64,000 nt of DNA, from positions 1-64,000 of the forward strand of contig CAWHCN010000003.1 of the NCBI GenBank assembly GCA_963827935.1. Reading direction: 5' to 3'. This document shows positions 9,276 through 18,336 of the stretch, piece after piece. The stretch is from DATFNV01 sp963827935 (GTDB lineage Bacteria > Planctomycetota > Planctomycetia > Gemmatales > Gemmataceae). The translations under genes and the position numbers were made by a program. Numbering within the stretch: position 1 is the first letter of the stretch; each line of letters starts with the position of its first letter. Under the pieces are notes generated by a model. The model saw only the letters and a program-made list of their open reading frames with translations, was not told where the DNA came from and made no database searches.

Positions 9276-9328
9276 CAGCCCGAAGCGCCAGCAAAGGAGT
9301 TCTGCTTCCTCGCGGGCGCTTCGGGCTG
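9276..9328. repeat. Palindromic repeat
   Basis: Arms CAGCCCGAAGCGCC (9276-9289) and GGCGCTTCGGGCTG (9315-9328) are perfect inverse copies. The core resembles the larger hairpin at 42272-42333, so both belong to one dispersed repeat family. Confidence 0.65.
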
Positions 9329-9579
9329 CCAGGACCGGCCAATGAACGGCTGCGGGTGCGAACACTCCGGGCCAGGACGGCCAGCAGGGGGAAGAGTCGA
9401 GCCGCCCCGAATCCTACCCGGAAGTTCCGCTCATCCTAGCCGCGGCCATCGGCAACCGCAATAGCCTGGCCAGCCCAAGTTCAACCATTTTTCTCCACCC
9501 ACCTTGCCCCGCTTCACTTCCAGCCGCTAACACAAGTCTGAGGGGGCCGTTCGCGTCACCATCATCCGAGGGTCTGGTC

Positions 9580-10274
9580 ATGCCCGATCTCGACTTCCTG
9601 GTGATCGCCCCCCACCCGGACGATGCCGAGCTGGGTGCTGGCGGAACCATTCAGTTGCTTCGCGCCAGGGTAGCCGGGTTGGCGTGCTGGACCTGACCGA
9701 CGGCGAGCCGACGCCGCGCGGCAGCCCGGAGATCCGCCGCCGGGAAACGGAAGCCGCCAGCGCGGTCCTCGGCCTGGACTGGCGTGGCAACCTGGGCTTG
9801 CCGAACCGCTCGCTGGTCGCCGACCTGCCCTCCCGCCACCGTCTGGCCGCGATCCTGCGCGAACTGCGGCCTCGCGTGCTGTTCGCCCCCTACTGGGAAG
9901 ACGCTCATCCGGATCACATGGCGGCCAGCGCCCTGGTCGATGCCGCTCGTTTCTGGGCCAAGCTCACCAAAAGCGATCTGCCGGGACTGCCTCACTACCC
10001 CGAACGCATCATCTACTACTTCAGCGTCCACCTCCGCATCCAGCCCCGGCCTTCGTTCGTCCTGGACATTACGCCCTTCCACGAGACGAAGCTGCGAGCG
10101 CTGGGCTGCTATCATTCGCAATTCATCGCGGGCCGGCCCACCACGCCTCCCACCTTCCTCGACGATCTACGCGATCGCGCCCGCTATTGGGGCTGGGTGA
10201 TCGGCGCCGGCTTCGGTGAGCCTTTCCTGACGCGGGAGGAAGTGGGTCTGCGTAGCCTGCGCGATCTGCTGTGA
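9580..10274 (+). CDS. bshB1: BshB1-like PIG-L deacetylase, one frameshift
   Basis: LmbE/PIG-L metal-dependent N-deacetylase, the family that deacetylates GlcNAc-malate in bacillithiol synthesis. The N-terminal metal motif APHPDDAELG is near residue 10 and the second motif AHPDHMAA follows in the other frame, as do the typical IIYYFSVHL and CYHSQF segments. The frames change at about 9664-9668, where one C appears to be missing (expected ...LLRAQGSRVGVLDLTDGEP). Length (about 231 residues) fits the family. If the shift is an assembly error the gene is complete; otherwise it is dead. Confidence 0.75.
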
Positions 10275-10440
10275 GGCTGGGTCAGGGACCAGGGATAAAG
10301 ATCGAACGGAATAGAGCGGCGGCGAAGCACTTCCTTCGGACTCCACGCCCCTTTGCGCTTAGTCCTTCCTACCGGGCGGTCGATATTGAGTACCGGCAAA
10401 GGGGCGTTACCCCGGGGTCCCGGTACGGAGGGAGGCCAGC
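10275..10440. other. Intergenic region
   Basis: No gene. A small inverted pair GTACCGG/CCGGTAC lies at about 10390-10426, directly before the ribosome site of the next gene. Confidence 0.3.
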
Positions 10441-10674
10441 GTGCGGCGGGAGTACAACGTCCTGGCATTGATAAAAGGTAACGAGCGTTACGTCTTTGTG
10501 TACGACGACGAGGCGCACGAGCCGCTGCTGGACGCCTTGCGCGACCAGGCGGCCGATCCGCGGCTGAGCTTTACCTGGTTTGACGCCGCCATCCTGACCG
10601 AGAAGGCTCGTGAGCAGGCCCGCGCCGCCGAGCAGGCGGCGGTGGAAGCGCCGCTGTCGCGCCCGAGGATCTGA
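10441..10674 (+). CDS. Small conserved-looking hypothetical protein
   Basis: 77 residues from GTG 10441, with GGAGGGAGG just upstream as ribosome site. The body (EYNVLALIKGNERYVFVYDD, then a helix ending in an Ala/Glu-rich tail) looks like a compact alpha/beta protein. It lies 42 bp before the recombinase gene on the same strand, so the two may be cotranscribed. Function unknown. Confidence 0.6.
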   Translation: MRREYNVLALIKGNERYVFVYDDEAHEPLLDALRDQAADPRLSFTWFDAAILTEKAREQARAAEQAAVEAPLSRPRI

Positions 10675-10716
10675 GATTAGCCGCCGCCCTCCGGGCGGCG
10701 CTTTGCAGACCCGCCC

Positions 10717-11615
10717 ATGGACGAAGCCCTCGCCGAATTCCTTCGCCACCTGGCGCTGGAGAAAAACGCCTCGGCTCACACCGTCAAGTCGTACCGCGAG
10801 GATCTGACCCAGGCGCTGGAATTCTTCCGCACCCGCCTGGGTCAGCAGAACCCCGCCCCGGACCGGCTGACGATGCGGGTGCTCCGCGCCTACCTCGCCT
10901 GGCAGCACGAACAGGGCTATGCCCGCGCGACGGTGGCCCGGCGCGTGTCGGCGGTGCGCTCCTGGTGCCGCTTCCTCTGCCGACAGGGGACGCTGACCAC
11001 CAACCCCGCCGACGGCTTGCGCGGCCCGCGCAGGACAAGACGCTGCCGCACTTCCTCGGCATCGAGGACGTGCAGCGCCTGCTGCAAGCTCCGCCCGCCG
11101 ACACGCCCTTCGGCCTGCGTGACCGGGCCCTGCTGGAAACGCTGTACTCCGCCGGCCTGCGCGTGAGCGAGCTGACGGGGCTGAATGTTGAGGATGTGGA
11201 CCTGGCCGAGGGACTGGCGACGGTGCGCGGCAAGGGACGCCGAGAGCGACTCGCCTTGTTCGGCCCACCGGCGCAGAAGGCGCTCAAACGCTGGCTGGAG
11301 GGGCGGGCCGCAGTGATGGGAGAGTTTCGGCAGCCACCGCCTGCCCTCTTCCTGAACAAGAGCGGCACGCGACTCAGCTCGCGGAGCGTCGGCCGGCTGC
11401 TCGAGAAATACCTCAAGCAGGCTGGCCTCGACCCGCGCACGAGTCCCCACACGCTGCGCCATAGCTTTGCCACCCACCTGCTCGACAACGGCGCCGACAT
11501 CCGCAGCGTGCAGGAGCTGCTGGGACACAAGAGCCTGAGCACGACCCAGATTTACACCCACGTGACAACCACCCGGCTTCAGGAGAGCTACGACAAGGCC
11601 CATCCGCGGGCCTAA
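10717..11615 (+). CDS. xerC: XerC-like tyrosine recombinase, one frameshift
   Basis: Site-specific recombinase of the XerC/XerD type (chromosome dimer resolution), about 300 residues. The N-terminal core-binding domain (LEKNASAHTVKSYREDL) is in the first frame to about 11030. The catalytic domain continues in the next frame from DKTLPHFLGIEDVQRLL. All catalytic residues are there: Arg in AGLRVSELTGL, Lys in RGKGRRER, His/Arg in HTLRHSFATHLL, His in LLGHKSLSTTQ and Tyr in QIYTHV. Only one base separates the halves, so an indel in the assembly is likely. It is chromosomal in type rather than phage-like. Confidence 0.8.
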
Positions 11616-11656
11616 AGGACCCAGGACCCAGGACGAAGGCAGGAGAAGCCACCACC

Positions 11657-12800
11657 ATGACGCGATCGCATCGACCCCTCATACTGGTTTTGTCCTTAGT
11701 CCTTTGTCCATGGCCCTCGGCCCGGGCCGAGGACGTGGACTGGCGCTCGGATTATTCGGCTGCGCAAGGAGGCGGCCGACAAGGGGCGTCCCATCCTGGT
11801 CGATTTCGGCTTCGAGGGCTGCGCCTTCTGTCGCAAGCTCGACGCCACCACCTTCCACGACGCCGACGTGGTCAAGCGCCTCAACGAGCACTTCATCGCC
11901 ATCCGCATCGACATCGAGAAGGACCCGCGCAAGCTTCACGAGCAGCTGGGGCTGCAGAAGTATCCCACGGTCATTTTCGCCACACCCGACGGGCATCTGC
12001 TCGGCACGGTAGAAGGCTACCAAGAGCCGGGGCCTTTCCAGGCGAACCTGGATCGCGTCATCGATCTCCTGGCCAACCCCGACTGGATGCGCCGCGATTA
12101 CGAGGCGGCGGGTAAGGCAATCGGCGCCTCGGACTATGCCCGGGCCATCGTACTCTTGAAGAACGTGGTCCAGGACGGCAAGGATCGGCCGGTGCAGGTC
12201 AAGGCCAAGCAGCTGTTGCAGGACCTGGAACAGCAGTCGGCGGGTCGCCTCACGCGGGCCAAGCAGCTGGCTGAAAAGGGAGAGACGGCCGAGGCCATCG
12301 ACACCATTTCCGATTTGATGCGGGCCTTTGCGGGCACCCAGGCCGCCACCGACGCCGGCCCTCTGCTTACTTCGCTGGTCAAGAAGCCCGACGTCAAGGA
12401 CAACCAGCGCATACGCCGGGCCCGCGAGCTGCTGGCCGAGGCACGCGAGGAGTTTCGCACTCAGCAATATCTTCTCTGCCTCAACCGCTGCGATATGCTC
12501 AGCCGCACCTTCAGCGACTTGCCCGAGGGGGCCGATGCCGCCGAGTTGGCCGGCCAGATCAAGAATCATCCCGAACGGCTGCGGCAGGCGGCGGACCTGG
12601 CCAGCGAGCAGCTCGGCAGCATCTACCTGGCCCTCGCCGAGACCTGTCTGCGCCAGGGCCAGCCGCAGCAAGCGGTCCTCTGGCTGGAGCGCGTCACCCA
12701 GGCGCTGCCCAACACCCGCCAGGCCGACGTGGCCCAGATGCGCCTGACCCAGATCCAGGGGCAGCCCGCAACGCGGCCGGTGGAGTTTCGCAGGCCTTGA
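11657..12800 (+). CDS. Secreted thioredoxin-fold protein with helical tail, one frameshift
   Basis: Signal peptide at the start (MTRSHRPLILVLSLVLCPWP, then SARAED). After a frame change at about 11760 a thioredoxin-like domain follows: PILVDFGFEGCAFCRKLDAT with a CAFC redox pair, then KYPTVIFATPDGHLLGTVEG with the cis-Pro. The C-terminal 200 residues are helical and TPR-like (AREEFRTQQYLLCLNRCDML). It resembles DUF255/thioredoxin_7 proteins that work in the periplasm. A 35-bp perfect hairpin 40 bp behind the stop acts as terminator. Confidence 0.7.
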
Positions 12801-12839
12801 TCTCAGCCCATTCGGAACAAGCAGTCATCCAAGAATACG

Positions 12840-12916
12840 TTCGGCGAGCCGGGAGCGTGAGCGACCGGAGTTCTGCTCGTGAGAACTCCGGTCGCTCACG
12901 CTCCCGGCTCGCCGAA
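12840..12916. terminator. Perfect 35-bp hairpin
   Basis: Arms 12840-12874 and 12882-12916 are exact inverse copies (starting TTCGGCGAGCCGGGAGCGTG) with a 7-nt loop. It sits directly behind the thioredoxin-fold gene. No T tract follows, so it is a REP-like hairpin that may also stop transcription or protect mRNA ends. Confidence 0.75.
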
Positions 12917-13045
12917 ACTTGGAACTCATTCCGCCTCCATCCCACCTGCTCTTGACCCGCCGGCACGCCCCGGCTATCACCCGCGCCTTCTCCGAAGCTT
13001 GGCTCGGATCGTGCTGGCCCCGGGACTCCCGGGCGGGTGGGAACC

Positions 13046-13537
13046 ATGCGGCGACTGGTGGGTCTGCTGGCTGTTCTCCTGGCCGCTGTCCTCTCGGAGG
13101 GCTGCGTCGAGCGCAAGTTCGTCGTCGACACCGATCCGCCCAACGTCCTGGTGCTGGTCAACAACCAACCGCTCGGCCCCTCGCCCGCGGACGGCAGCTT
13201 CATCTATTACGGCAAGTACAACTTCACCCTGATGGCCCCCGGCTACGAGACGCTCCACGTGCAGGAAAATGTGGTGGCCCCGTGGTACCAGTGGGTGGGG
13301 CTCGACTTCATCTTCGAGACGCTGTGGCCGTTCGAGTTGCAAGACGTGCACCATTATCACTATCGCATGGTACCGATGCAGATTCCGAACACGGCGGACG
13401 TGATGCAACGTTCCGGACAAATCCGCGAGCAGGGCCGGGCCCTGCGGCCAGCTCCCGCGCCGAAGGACGAGACCGCCGGCACGTCGCCGCCGACCGAAAG
13501 CCCACCCGCCCAGATGCCACGCGAAGGGGATCAGTAG
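13046..13537 (+). CDS. PEGA-domain lipoprotein
   Basis: 163 residues from ATG 13046 (MRRLVGLLAVLLAAVLSEGC). The signal peptide ends at Cys20, a plausible lipobox though Glu at -2 is unusual. Residues 23-60 (FVVDTDPPNVLVLVNNQPLG) form a PEGA domain, a small beta module found on surface proteins, followed by a planctomycete-type segment rich in His and Tyr (DVHHYHYRMVP) and a Pro-rich tail. Intact. An in-frame GTG at 13037 is possible but gives no better signal. Probably an outer-surface lipoprotein of unknown partner. Confidence 0.7.
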   Translation: MRRLVGLLAVLLAAVLSEGCVERKFVVDTDPPNVLVLVNNQPLGPSPADGSFIYYGKYNFTLMAPGYETLHVQENVVAPWYQWVGLDFIFETLWPFELQDVHHYHYRMVPMQIPNTADVMQRSGQIREQGRALRPAPAPKDETAGTSPPTESPPAQMPREGDQ

Positions 13538-13650
13538 TGCAGCGTCAAGGCTTGGACCTGGCGTAGCCGAACTCGCCAGAGTTCGGGTTGTCCGAAGTCT
13601 GGCGCCAGTCCTGACCTTGTGAACGACGACAGGCAATTTCCTCCTTGTTG

Positions 13651-13777
13651 GGTCGTTTAATTTGGCGGGCAAGGGCGGTGTCCATGTCCCGTTAAATGAC
13701 TCTCGCTCCGGCGCGCAAGTGCCTAACTTATAACAACTTCGGGAGCGCAAAGTCGTTTAATGCTCAATTAAACGACC
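13651..13777. mobile_element. 127-bp MITE-like element
   Basis: Ends GGTCGTTTAATT (13651-13662) and AATTAAACGACC (13766-13777) are a perfect 12-bp inverted repeat; internal copies of GTCGTTTAAT and GTTAAATGAC strengthen the symmetry. No gene and no clear target duplication. It fills the space between two convergent genes. Confidence 0.5.
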
Positions 13778-13818
13778 GGCTTGTCGCTGCCGTTTGCCTA
13801 CCCCTCTGAAACGCGCTC

Positions 13819-14424
13819 CTAGCCCAACTCCCGCCGCAGCCGCGCCAGGGCCCGCACCCACAGCATCTGTACCGCCCCGACGGGTCGCCCCATCCGCTCC
13901 GCTACCTGTTCGTGCGCTAGTCCTTCCAGGTTTCGCAGCAAAATCACGTCGCGGTACTCGTCCGGCAATCGGGCCAGGGCGGCGGCGAGGCGCAGCTCCT
14001 GTTCGCCCTGGTCGGCCCGGCCGCTCGGCGAGGTGTCGTCCGCAGCCAGCACGCCGCCGAGGCGTGCCGAGGAGTCGGCCAACTCCTGCTCCAGCGATAC
14101 CTCGCCGCCCACGTCGCGTGCCCCGGTACCGGCGTAGCGGCGCACCTCGTGTCCCAGGGCGTGGGCCAGCACCTGCAGCAGCCAGGCGAGGAACTCGGGC
14201 TGGGTCCGGCCGCGGAACTGGTCCAGGCCGCAGACGGCCTCCAATAAGGTGAGTTGGACCACGTCCGAGGCATCGGTCTTGGCGCTGAAACGTCGGCCCA
14301 GTTGCGTCCGCGCCAGCACGTGCAGCCAGGGCCGAACCTGGGCGAAAAGGCGATCGGCGGCTTCGGGGTCGCCGGCCTTCGCCGCGGCCAGCAACTCGGC
14401 GAACGATTCCGGTCCCGCCATCAT
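13819..14424 (-). CDS. ECF-type RNA polymerase sigma factor
   Basis: 201 residues. Region 2 lies at about residues 25-95 (DASDVVQLTLLEAVCGLDQF, then an unusually Gly-rich FRGRTQPEFLAWLLQVLAHA) and region 4 at the C-terminus (LPDEYRDVILLRNLEGLAHE followed by QVAERMGRPVGAVQMLWVRA). Intact. The ATG at 14424 overlaps the stop of the upstream FG-GAP-type gene (ATGA), so the two are translationally coupled. No anti-sigma gene of known type is adjacent; control may come through the upstream gene product or a kinase. Confidence 0.85.
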   Translation of the reverse strand: MMAGPESFAELLAAAKAGDPEAADRLFAQVRPWLHVLARTQLGRRFSAKTDASDVVQLTLLEAVCGLDQFRGRTQPEFLAWLLQVLAHALGHEVRRYAGTGARDVGGEVSLEQELADSSARLGGVLAADDTSPSGRADQGEQELRLAAALARLPDEYRDVILLRNLEGLAHEQVAERMGRPVGAVQMLWVRALARLRRELG

Positions 14425-15498
14425 TGACCCCCTTTCGCGCTCCGGAATCTCCCGTCAGCCCCGACCGGCATGGCGCGGCGGCAGATGGTCGTCCCCTGCC
14501 AGTGATGCACCACGTCGGGGAGGGCGAGCGGGTCCTTCGCCGGCAGCAGATCGAGTTCCTCCGTCGGCCCGTCGCAGGTCCACAGCGGTCGGCCCGTCAC
14601 GGCGTGATAACCCTGCACACGCGAGCCGGATCGTGTCACCAAAACGCCCGCGTTTCCGCCGCAGGCCTGCCGTACCGCCAGGCCACGCCCGGCCTCCCAG
14701 GGCATTTTCCAGAGCGACTCTACTACCCCGTTGCGCGTGACCGCCAGCGAGCCGGGGCCGTCGAAGAAGACCAGCTCGTCGAAGCCGTCGCCGTCCAGGT
14801 CCGCGACCCAGAGCGGGAAGTAGGCCGAACCCTGGTTCAGGGGAAGGAACGTCCGCTGCTGGCGGACCTGACTCTTGCCGTCCAGCAGGATCAACTGCTG
14901 CCGGGGGCCGGGCGCGGTGTCACCCTTCTCGGGCCACGCGTGGACGGCCGCCACCACGAAGGTCCCCGTTTTGGGACGCTCTGTACCCGGCGTTCGGAAT
15001 TGGTAGACTGGAGGTTGGCGTGGCTTCCGCCCGAAGGGTGCGGAGCGCTTCGCCGACTCGACCACGTTCCCCGGGAGCCCGACAGATGCCAAGTGAGCCC
15101 GGCCAATTGGATGGCCGGTCGCCGAGGCGGGGGCCAGCGCTGTCCAGTTCTCGGCTTCTGATGCCATTCCACCGCTGATCGTACGTTCGCAAGACGCTTT
15201 CCGGCGCGATCTGCCGGGCCTCCTCCAGACGCACCCCCGCCAATGGGCCGCCTACCACGGTGACGAACGCATCGCCGTTGGTCCCTCGAAGCGGCAACTC
15301 TACCAAGAGTGTTTGGGTCGCGGCCTCCAGATTGGCGCCTTCGTCGTCCGGAGCATCGAGTCGGAGGTTTCGCGCGAAGTAGACCACCTTAATGAAGTGT
15401 GAATCGCACTTCATGAGGAAGGCGCCATAACTATGAAGTTCCGCTACAACAGTCTCGAAGACTTTCTCGCTACAAATCGTCTCTCGGTGGACGACCAA
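14421..15498 (-). pseudogene. FG-GAP/VCBS-like protein fragment, frameshifted
   Basis: Two overlapping frames: 15498 to about 15150 (with TLLVELPLRGTNGDAFVTVV) and about 15167 to 14421. The second contains LWVADLDGDGFDELVFFDGP, the calcium-binding signature of FG-GAP/VCBS propeller blades, and a PQQ-like VTRSGSRVQGYHAVTGRPLW. This looks like the C-terminal part of a larger secreted or membrane propeller protein. Its 5' end collides with the divergent cyclase gene, so it seems truncated as well as frameshifted. It overlaps the ECF sigma gene by 4 nt. True start unknown. Confidence 0.5.
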
Positions 15499-16239
15499 GT
15501 TAATGACGGCGGCGGCGTATCATTCTCGGTAAAGGGCCGGGAGATCGACGCCACTATCCTCTTCTCGGACATCTCCGGGTTCACAAGACGGACACTCGAC
15601 CTTTCTTCCACCGAGACGCTAATCTTCGTGAATCACTTCTTCACATGGATCAGCGTCGAGGCCCTGCAAGGGCGGCCCGGCATCGTGGACAAGTACATCG
15701 GCGATGAGATCATGGTCGTCTTCTCGAAGGAATTCGGGTCCGACGACCCGTTCGTGGACGCCGTGCGGACAGTTCGCCAGATGTGCAGCTACGACCCTTG
15801 GGGCTTCAACCCGCACATCGGCTTCGGCAGCGGCCGAGTTACGGTCGGGTACGTTGGCACACCGATCAAGTACAACTGTTCCGTCTTCGGAGCCGCCGTT
15901 GCTTTGGCCGCCAGATGCGCCTCCGTCAAACCAAAAGAAGGACACGGCGGCAACAGCCGGATGGTCTTTCCTGCCTCCGAGTGGGGCAGCCGGCGCTTCG
16001 AGGATCTGTTTCCGCTAGAGCGCTATCAGGGGCCGGACGGAAGCACGACAGAAATGCCTCCGAAGTGGCAACTCACATCGCCTCGGAAAACCGAGATGAA
16101 GAACATGGAGGAAATCGAGGTGCGTGAGGTGTGCATGCTATCCACATGGGTTCCACACGACTTCTCAGTGGAGCAGGCGGCAAAGGAGGAACTCCACCGA
16201 ATCAGACAAAGAGGTAGGTACTGGGGCTCCGACACATGA
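15433..16239 (+). CDS. Class III adenylate/guanylate cyclase
   Basis: 268 residues from ATG 15433. Metal-binding Asp1 is in LFSDISGFTRRT (about residue 40) and Asp2 in VDKYIGDEIMVVFS (about residue 90), whose Lys is the usual adenine-contact position. The helix that normally reads N-x-A-A-R has FGAAVALAARCAS: Arg is kept but the transition-state Asn is replaced. No membrane, HAMP or receiver domain is attached, so it is a soluble stand-alone cyclase. A small hairpin (ATGAAGTG...CACTTCAT, 15392-15414) precedes the ribosome site. ISKra4 inserted 100 bp behind it. Makes cAMP or cGMP if active. Confidence 0.8.
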   Translation: MKFRYNSLEDFLATNRLSVDDQVNDGGGVSFSVKGREIDATILFSDISGFTRRTLDLSSTETLIFVNHFFTWISVEALQGRPGIVDKYIGDEIMVVFSKEFGSDDPFVDAVRTVRQMCSYDPWGFNPHIGFGSGRVTVGYVGTPIKYNCSVFGAAVALAARCASVKPKEGHGGNSRMVFPASEWGSRRFEDLFPLERYQGPDGSTTEMPPKWQLTSPRKTEMKNMEEIEVREVCMLSTWVPHDFSVEQAAKEELHRIRQRGRYWGSDT

Positions 16240-16422
16240 TCGGAGCGACGTTGAGCCGGAAAAACAAAGGAAATGCAAGATCGCGGCCTTTTTGCTGACA
16301 GTGTTGCGCGTCCGGCGCGAGGTGGTCCGACTGTCCGAGGGGTGCAGTCGCCCCAGCATCGAGAATTCGCGAGGAAACGCACCGTCCCCGCAGCATAAGC
16401 CGCGTGACTGGTCGTTGAAGAA

Positions 16423-16483
16423 ATGAGGATCCTTTCCTCTAATGGGAGGTACAACAACCACTCCCGAGGAAAGGAATCCTCAT
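16423..16483 (+). promoter_or_regulatory. Hairpin hiding the ISKra4 transposase start codon
   Basis: Left arm 16423-16439 (ATGAGGATCCTTTCCTC) pairs with 16466-16483 with one bulge; an inner stem GGGAG/CTCCC (16444-16448 and 16461-16465) continues it. The right arm includes the first two bases of the transposase ATG at 16482 and the GAGGAAAGG ribosome site, so read-through mRNA from outside would be poorly translated. Known logic for IS10-like elements; here inferred. Confidence 0.65.
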
Positions 16484-17996
16484 GGTCGTCAAGATTACGC
16501 AGCGGCCCGTGGCAGCGACAAGTGCAGTTCCGGCGGCGGTGGACGAACCGGCCGACGCCCTCCGCAAGTGCCTGGACGAGATCGTCGAACGCTTCCGGGA
16601 GGGTCCCGTGACGGCGCAACGCTTCATGGAGCTTGAGAACAGCCTGCACGACGCCACCCAGGAGTTCTGCCGGGGCGTCGTCGAACATGAGGCGAACCGC
16701 CTGGAAGGCAACGATCGGCGTGAGGTGCCAGCTAAGATCCGCTATCGCAAGGAGACGTATCGCGTCAACAAGAAGACACCGGCCCGCATCGCCAGCCGCT
16801 TTGGCACGATCACCCTGCGTTCGTTCTACTACCTGAACGCCGAGGACGGCGAACCGGGCTTGCATCCGTTGTGGGTGCGTCTGGGTATCGGTGCGGGTGC
16901 GGCCACGCCGGCGCTTTTGGAACGTGTGGCGCGGCTGTCGGTGGACCAGACGCAGGCCGAGGTGCGCGACTGGTTGCTGCGTGAACATGGCCTGAAGTGG
17001 TCGAACGATCGGCTGCGGGCGGCGTTGGCCGGCTTTCGCCAGGCGCTGCTGCCGTTCGTGGCGGCGTTGCAACAAGCGCGTCTGCTGCTGTGGCTGCAAC
17101 AGGCCCAGCAGTCGCGGGGCCGCCATCGTCCGGTGCTGGCGGCGGGGCGGGACGGCATCATGATGCCCATGCGTGCGGGCGGCTACCAGGAGGCCAGCAC
17201 CGCCACGGTGAGCGTCTACGACCGTCGGCGTCGGCGGTTGGGCACCATCTACCTGGGCCAGATGCCGGAGGCCAAGCAAGTGACGCTGACGCGCGCCTTG
17301 ACGGCCTTGCTGCGGGCCACGCTGACGGCCTGGCAGGGGCCCGTGCCACGCCTGGCCTACATCACCGACAAGGGCTCGGCGCCGGACGAATACTATCGGC
17401 AGGTGCTGAAGAAGATGAAGCATCCGCGTGACGGGCAGGCGTTGACCTGGGAATGGGTGCTCGATTTCTATCATGTGTGCGGTTACATCGGCAAGATGGC
17501 GGACGCGCTGTTTGGTCCGCAAACGGCGGCGGCAGCGCGGTGGTTCGCCCGGATGCGGCGCTGGCTGCGTGACCGGCCGCAGGGAGCGGCCCACGTGTTG
17601 CGGTCAGCCATGCAGCACCTGGAGCGACGGCCGATGACCAAGGTGCAGAAGGCGGAGTTCTGGAAAGCGTATCGTTACCTGCGTCACCATCGGCGTCTGA
17701 TGGACTACCCCGGTTATCGCCGTCGCGGCCTGCCGCTCGGCAGCGGCGTGACGGAAGCGGCGTGCAAGACGGTGTTCACGCAACGCTTCAAACGTTCGGG
17801 GATGCGTTGGCAGGGCGCGTCCGGCCAGGTGATTCTGGATTTGCGTACGATCCACCTGAGCGGCATGTGGGACCAAGCCTTCGCCGCCGACCTGGGAGCC
17901 CGCGAACTGCCCGTACCACTTGCTGCCGCGTGCCGCCCCGCCCAAGAGGCAAGTCACCGGGCAGACGACGAGCAAGCTTATGGTATTGCCGCATAA
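16482..17996 (+). CDS. ISKra4-family transposase
   Basis: 504 residues from ATG 16482. Candidate catalytic positions: AAGRDGIMMPMRAGGY (Asp), YITDKGSAPDEYYRQV (Asp) and LPLGSGVTEAACKTVF (Glu); the last motif is characteristic of ISKra4/ISLre2-type transposases, followed by KRSGMRWQGASGQVILDLR. The N-terminus has a helical region with RREVPAKIRYRKETYRVNKK. Intact. Translation is probably limited by the start-codon hairpin. Confidence 0.85.
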   Translation: MVVKITQRPVAATSAVPAAVDEPADALRKCLDEIVERFREGPVTAQRFMELENSLHDATQEFCRGVVEHEANRLEGNDRREVPAKIRYRKETYRVNKKTPARIASRFGTITLRSFYYLNAEDGEPGLHPLWVRLGIGAGAATPALLERVARLSVDQTQAEVRDWLLREHGLKWSNDRLRAALAGFRQALLPFVAALQQARLLLWLQQAQQSRGRHRPVLAAGRDGIMMPMRAGGYQEASTATVSVYDRRRRRLGTIYLGQMPEAKQVTLTRALTALLRATLTAWQGPVPRLAYITDKGSAPDEYYRQVLKKMKHPRDGQALTWEWVLDFYHVCGYIGKMADALFGPQTAAAARWFARMRRWLRDRPQGAAHVLRSAMQHLERRPMTKVQKAEFWKAYRYLRHHRRLMDYPGYRRRGLPLGSGVTEAACKTVFTQRFKRSGMRWQGASGQVILDLRTIHLSGMWDQAFAADLGARELPVPLAAACRPAQEASHRADDEQAYGIAA

Positions 17997-18066
17997 TTCG
18001 CGGTGCAGGAGCGACTACACCCGTCCGAGGTCCGAGGTCCGACAGGTATTCCGAGGAATACGAGCG

Positions 18067-18282
18067 ATGAGAGATTCCGACAGCTACTTGGCCATCATCG
18101 ATGAGGGGCGAGAGGAGCAGGTCAAAGAAGACATCCTGCGACTCGGTCAGCAACGGTTTGGCTTTCCTGATGAGTCCATTACCGCCAGGCTAAGCGGGAT
18201 CACTGACCTGGATCGCCTGAACCGGTTGATCGAGCGTCTTCTGAAGGCGACGAGTTGGCAAGACCTCCTCGAAACCCCCTGA
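18067..18282 (+). CDS. C-terminal piece of an Rpn/DUF4351-type protein
   Basis: 71 residues from ATG 18067. VKEDILRLGQQRFGFPDESI followed by TDLDRLNRLIERLLKATSWQDLL matches the helical C-terminal tail typical of Rpn-like PD-(D/E)XK nuclease proteins (DUF4351 region). The nuclease domain is absent, so this is probably the remnant of a gene whose 5' part was lost around the ISKra4 insertion. Confidence 0.55.
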   Translation: MRDSDSYLAIIDEGREEQVKEDILRLGQQRFGFPDESITARLSGITDLDRLNRLIERLLKATSWQDLLETP

Positions 18283-18336
18283 CGGCCGGCCCCACAACCT
18301 CGCCAGCGGCGCTAATCCGGGGAAACTCTGACGCCC

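Larger units (their letters stand above)
16341..18022 (+). mobile_element. ISKra4-type insertion sequence
   Basis: About 1682 bp. Left end GGTGCAGTCGCCCC and right end (reverse) GGTGTAGTCGCTCC are imperfect inverted repeats. An 8-bp duplication GTCCGAGG flanks it (16333-16340 and 18023-18030). The exact first base is uncertain by one because of a G run. Confidence 0.8.

Noticed and set aside
9664..9668. Programmed frameshift in the deacetylase gene
   Set aside because: No slippery run or stimulatory structure; many neighbours have similar shifts, so an indel is likelier.
16026..17594. A leftward frame of 522 residues
   Set aside because: Antisense to the ISKra4 transposase, His/Arg-rich without any domain.
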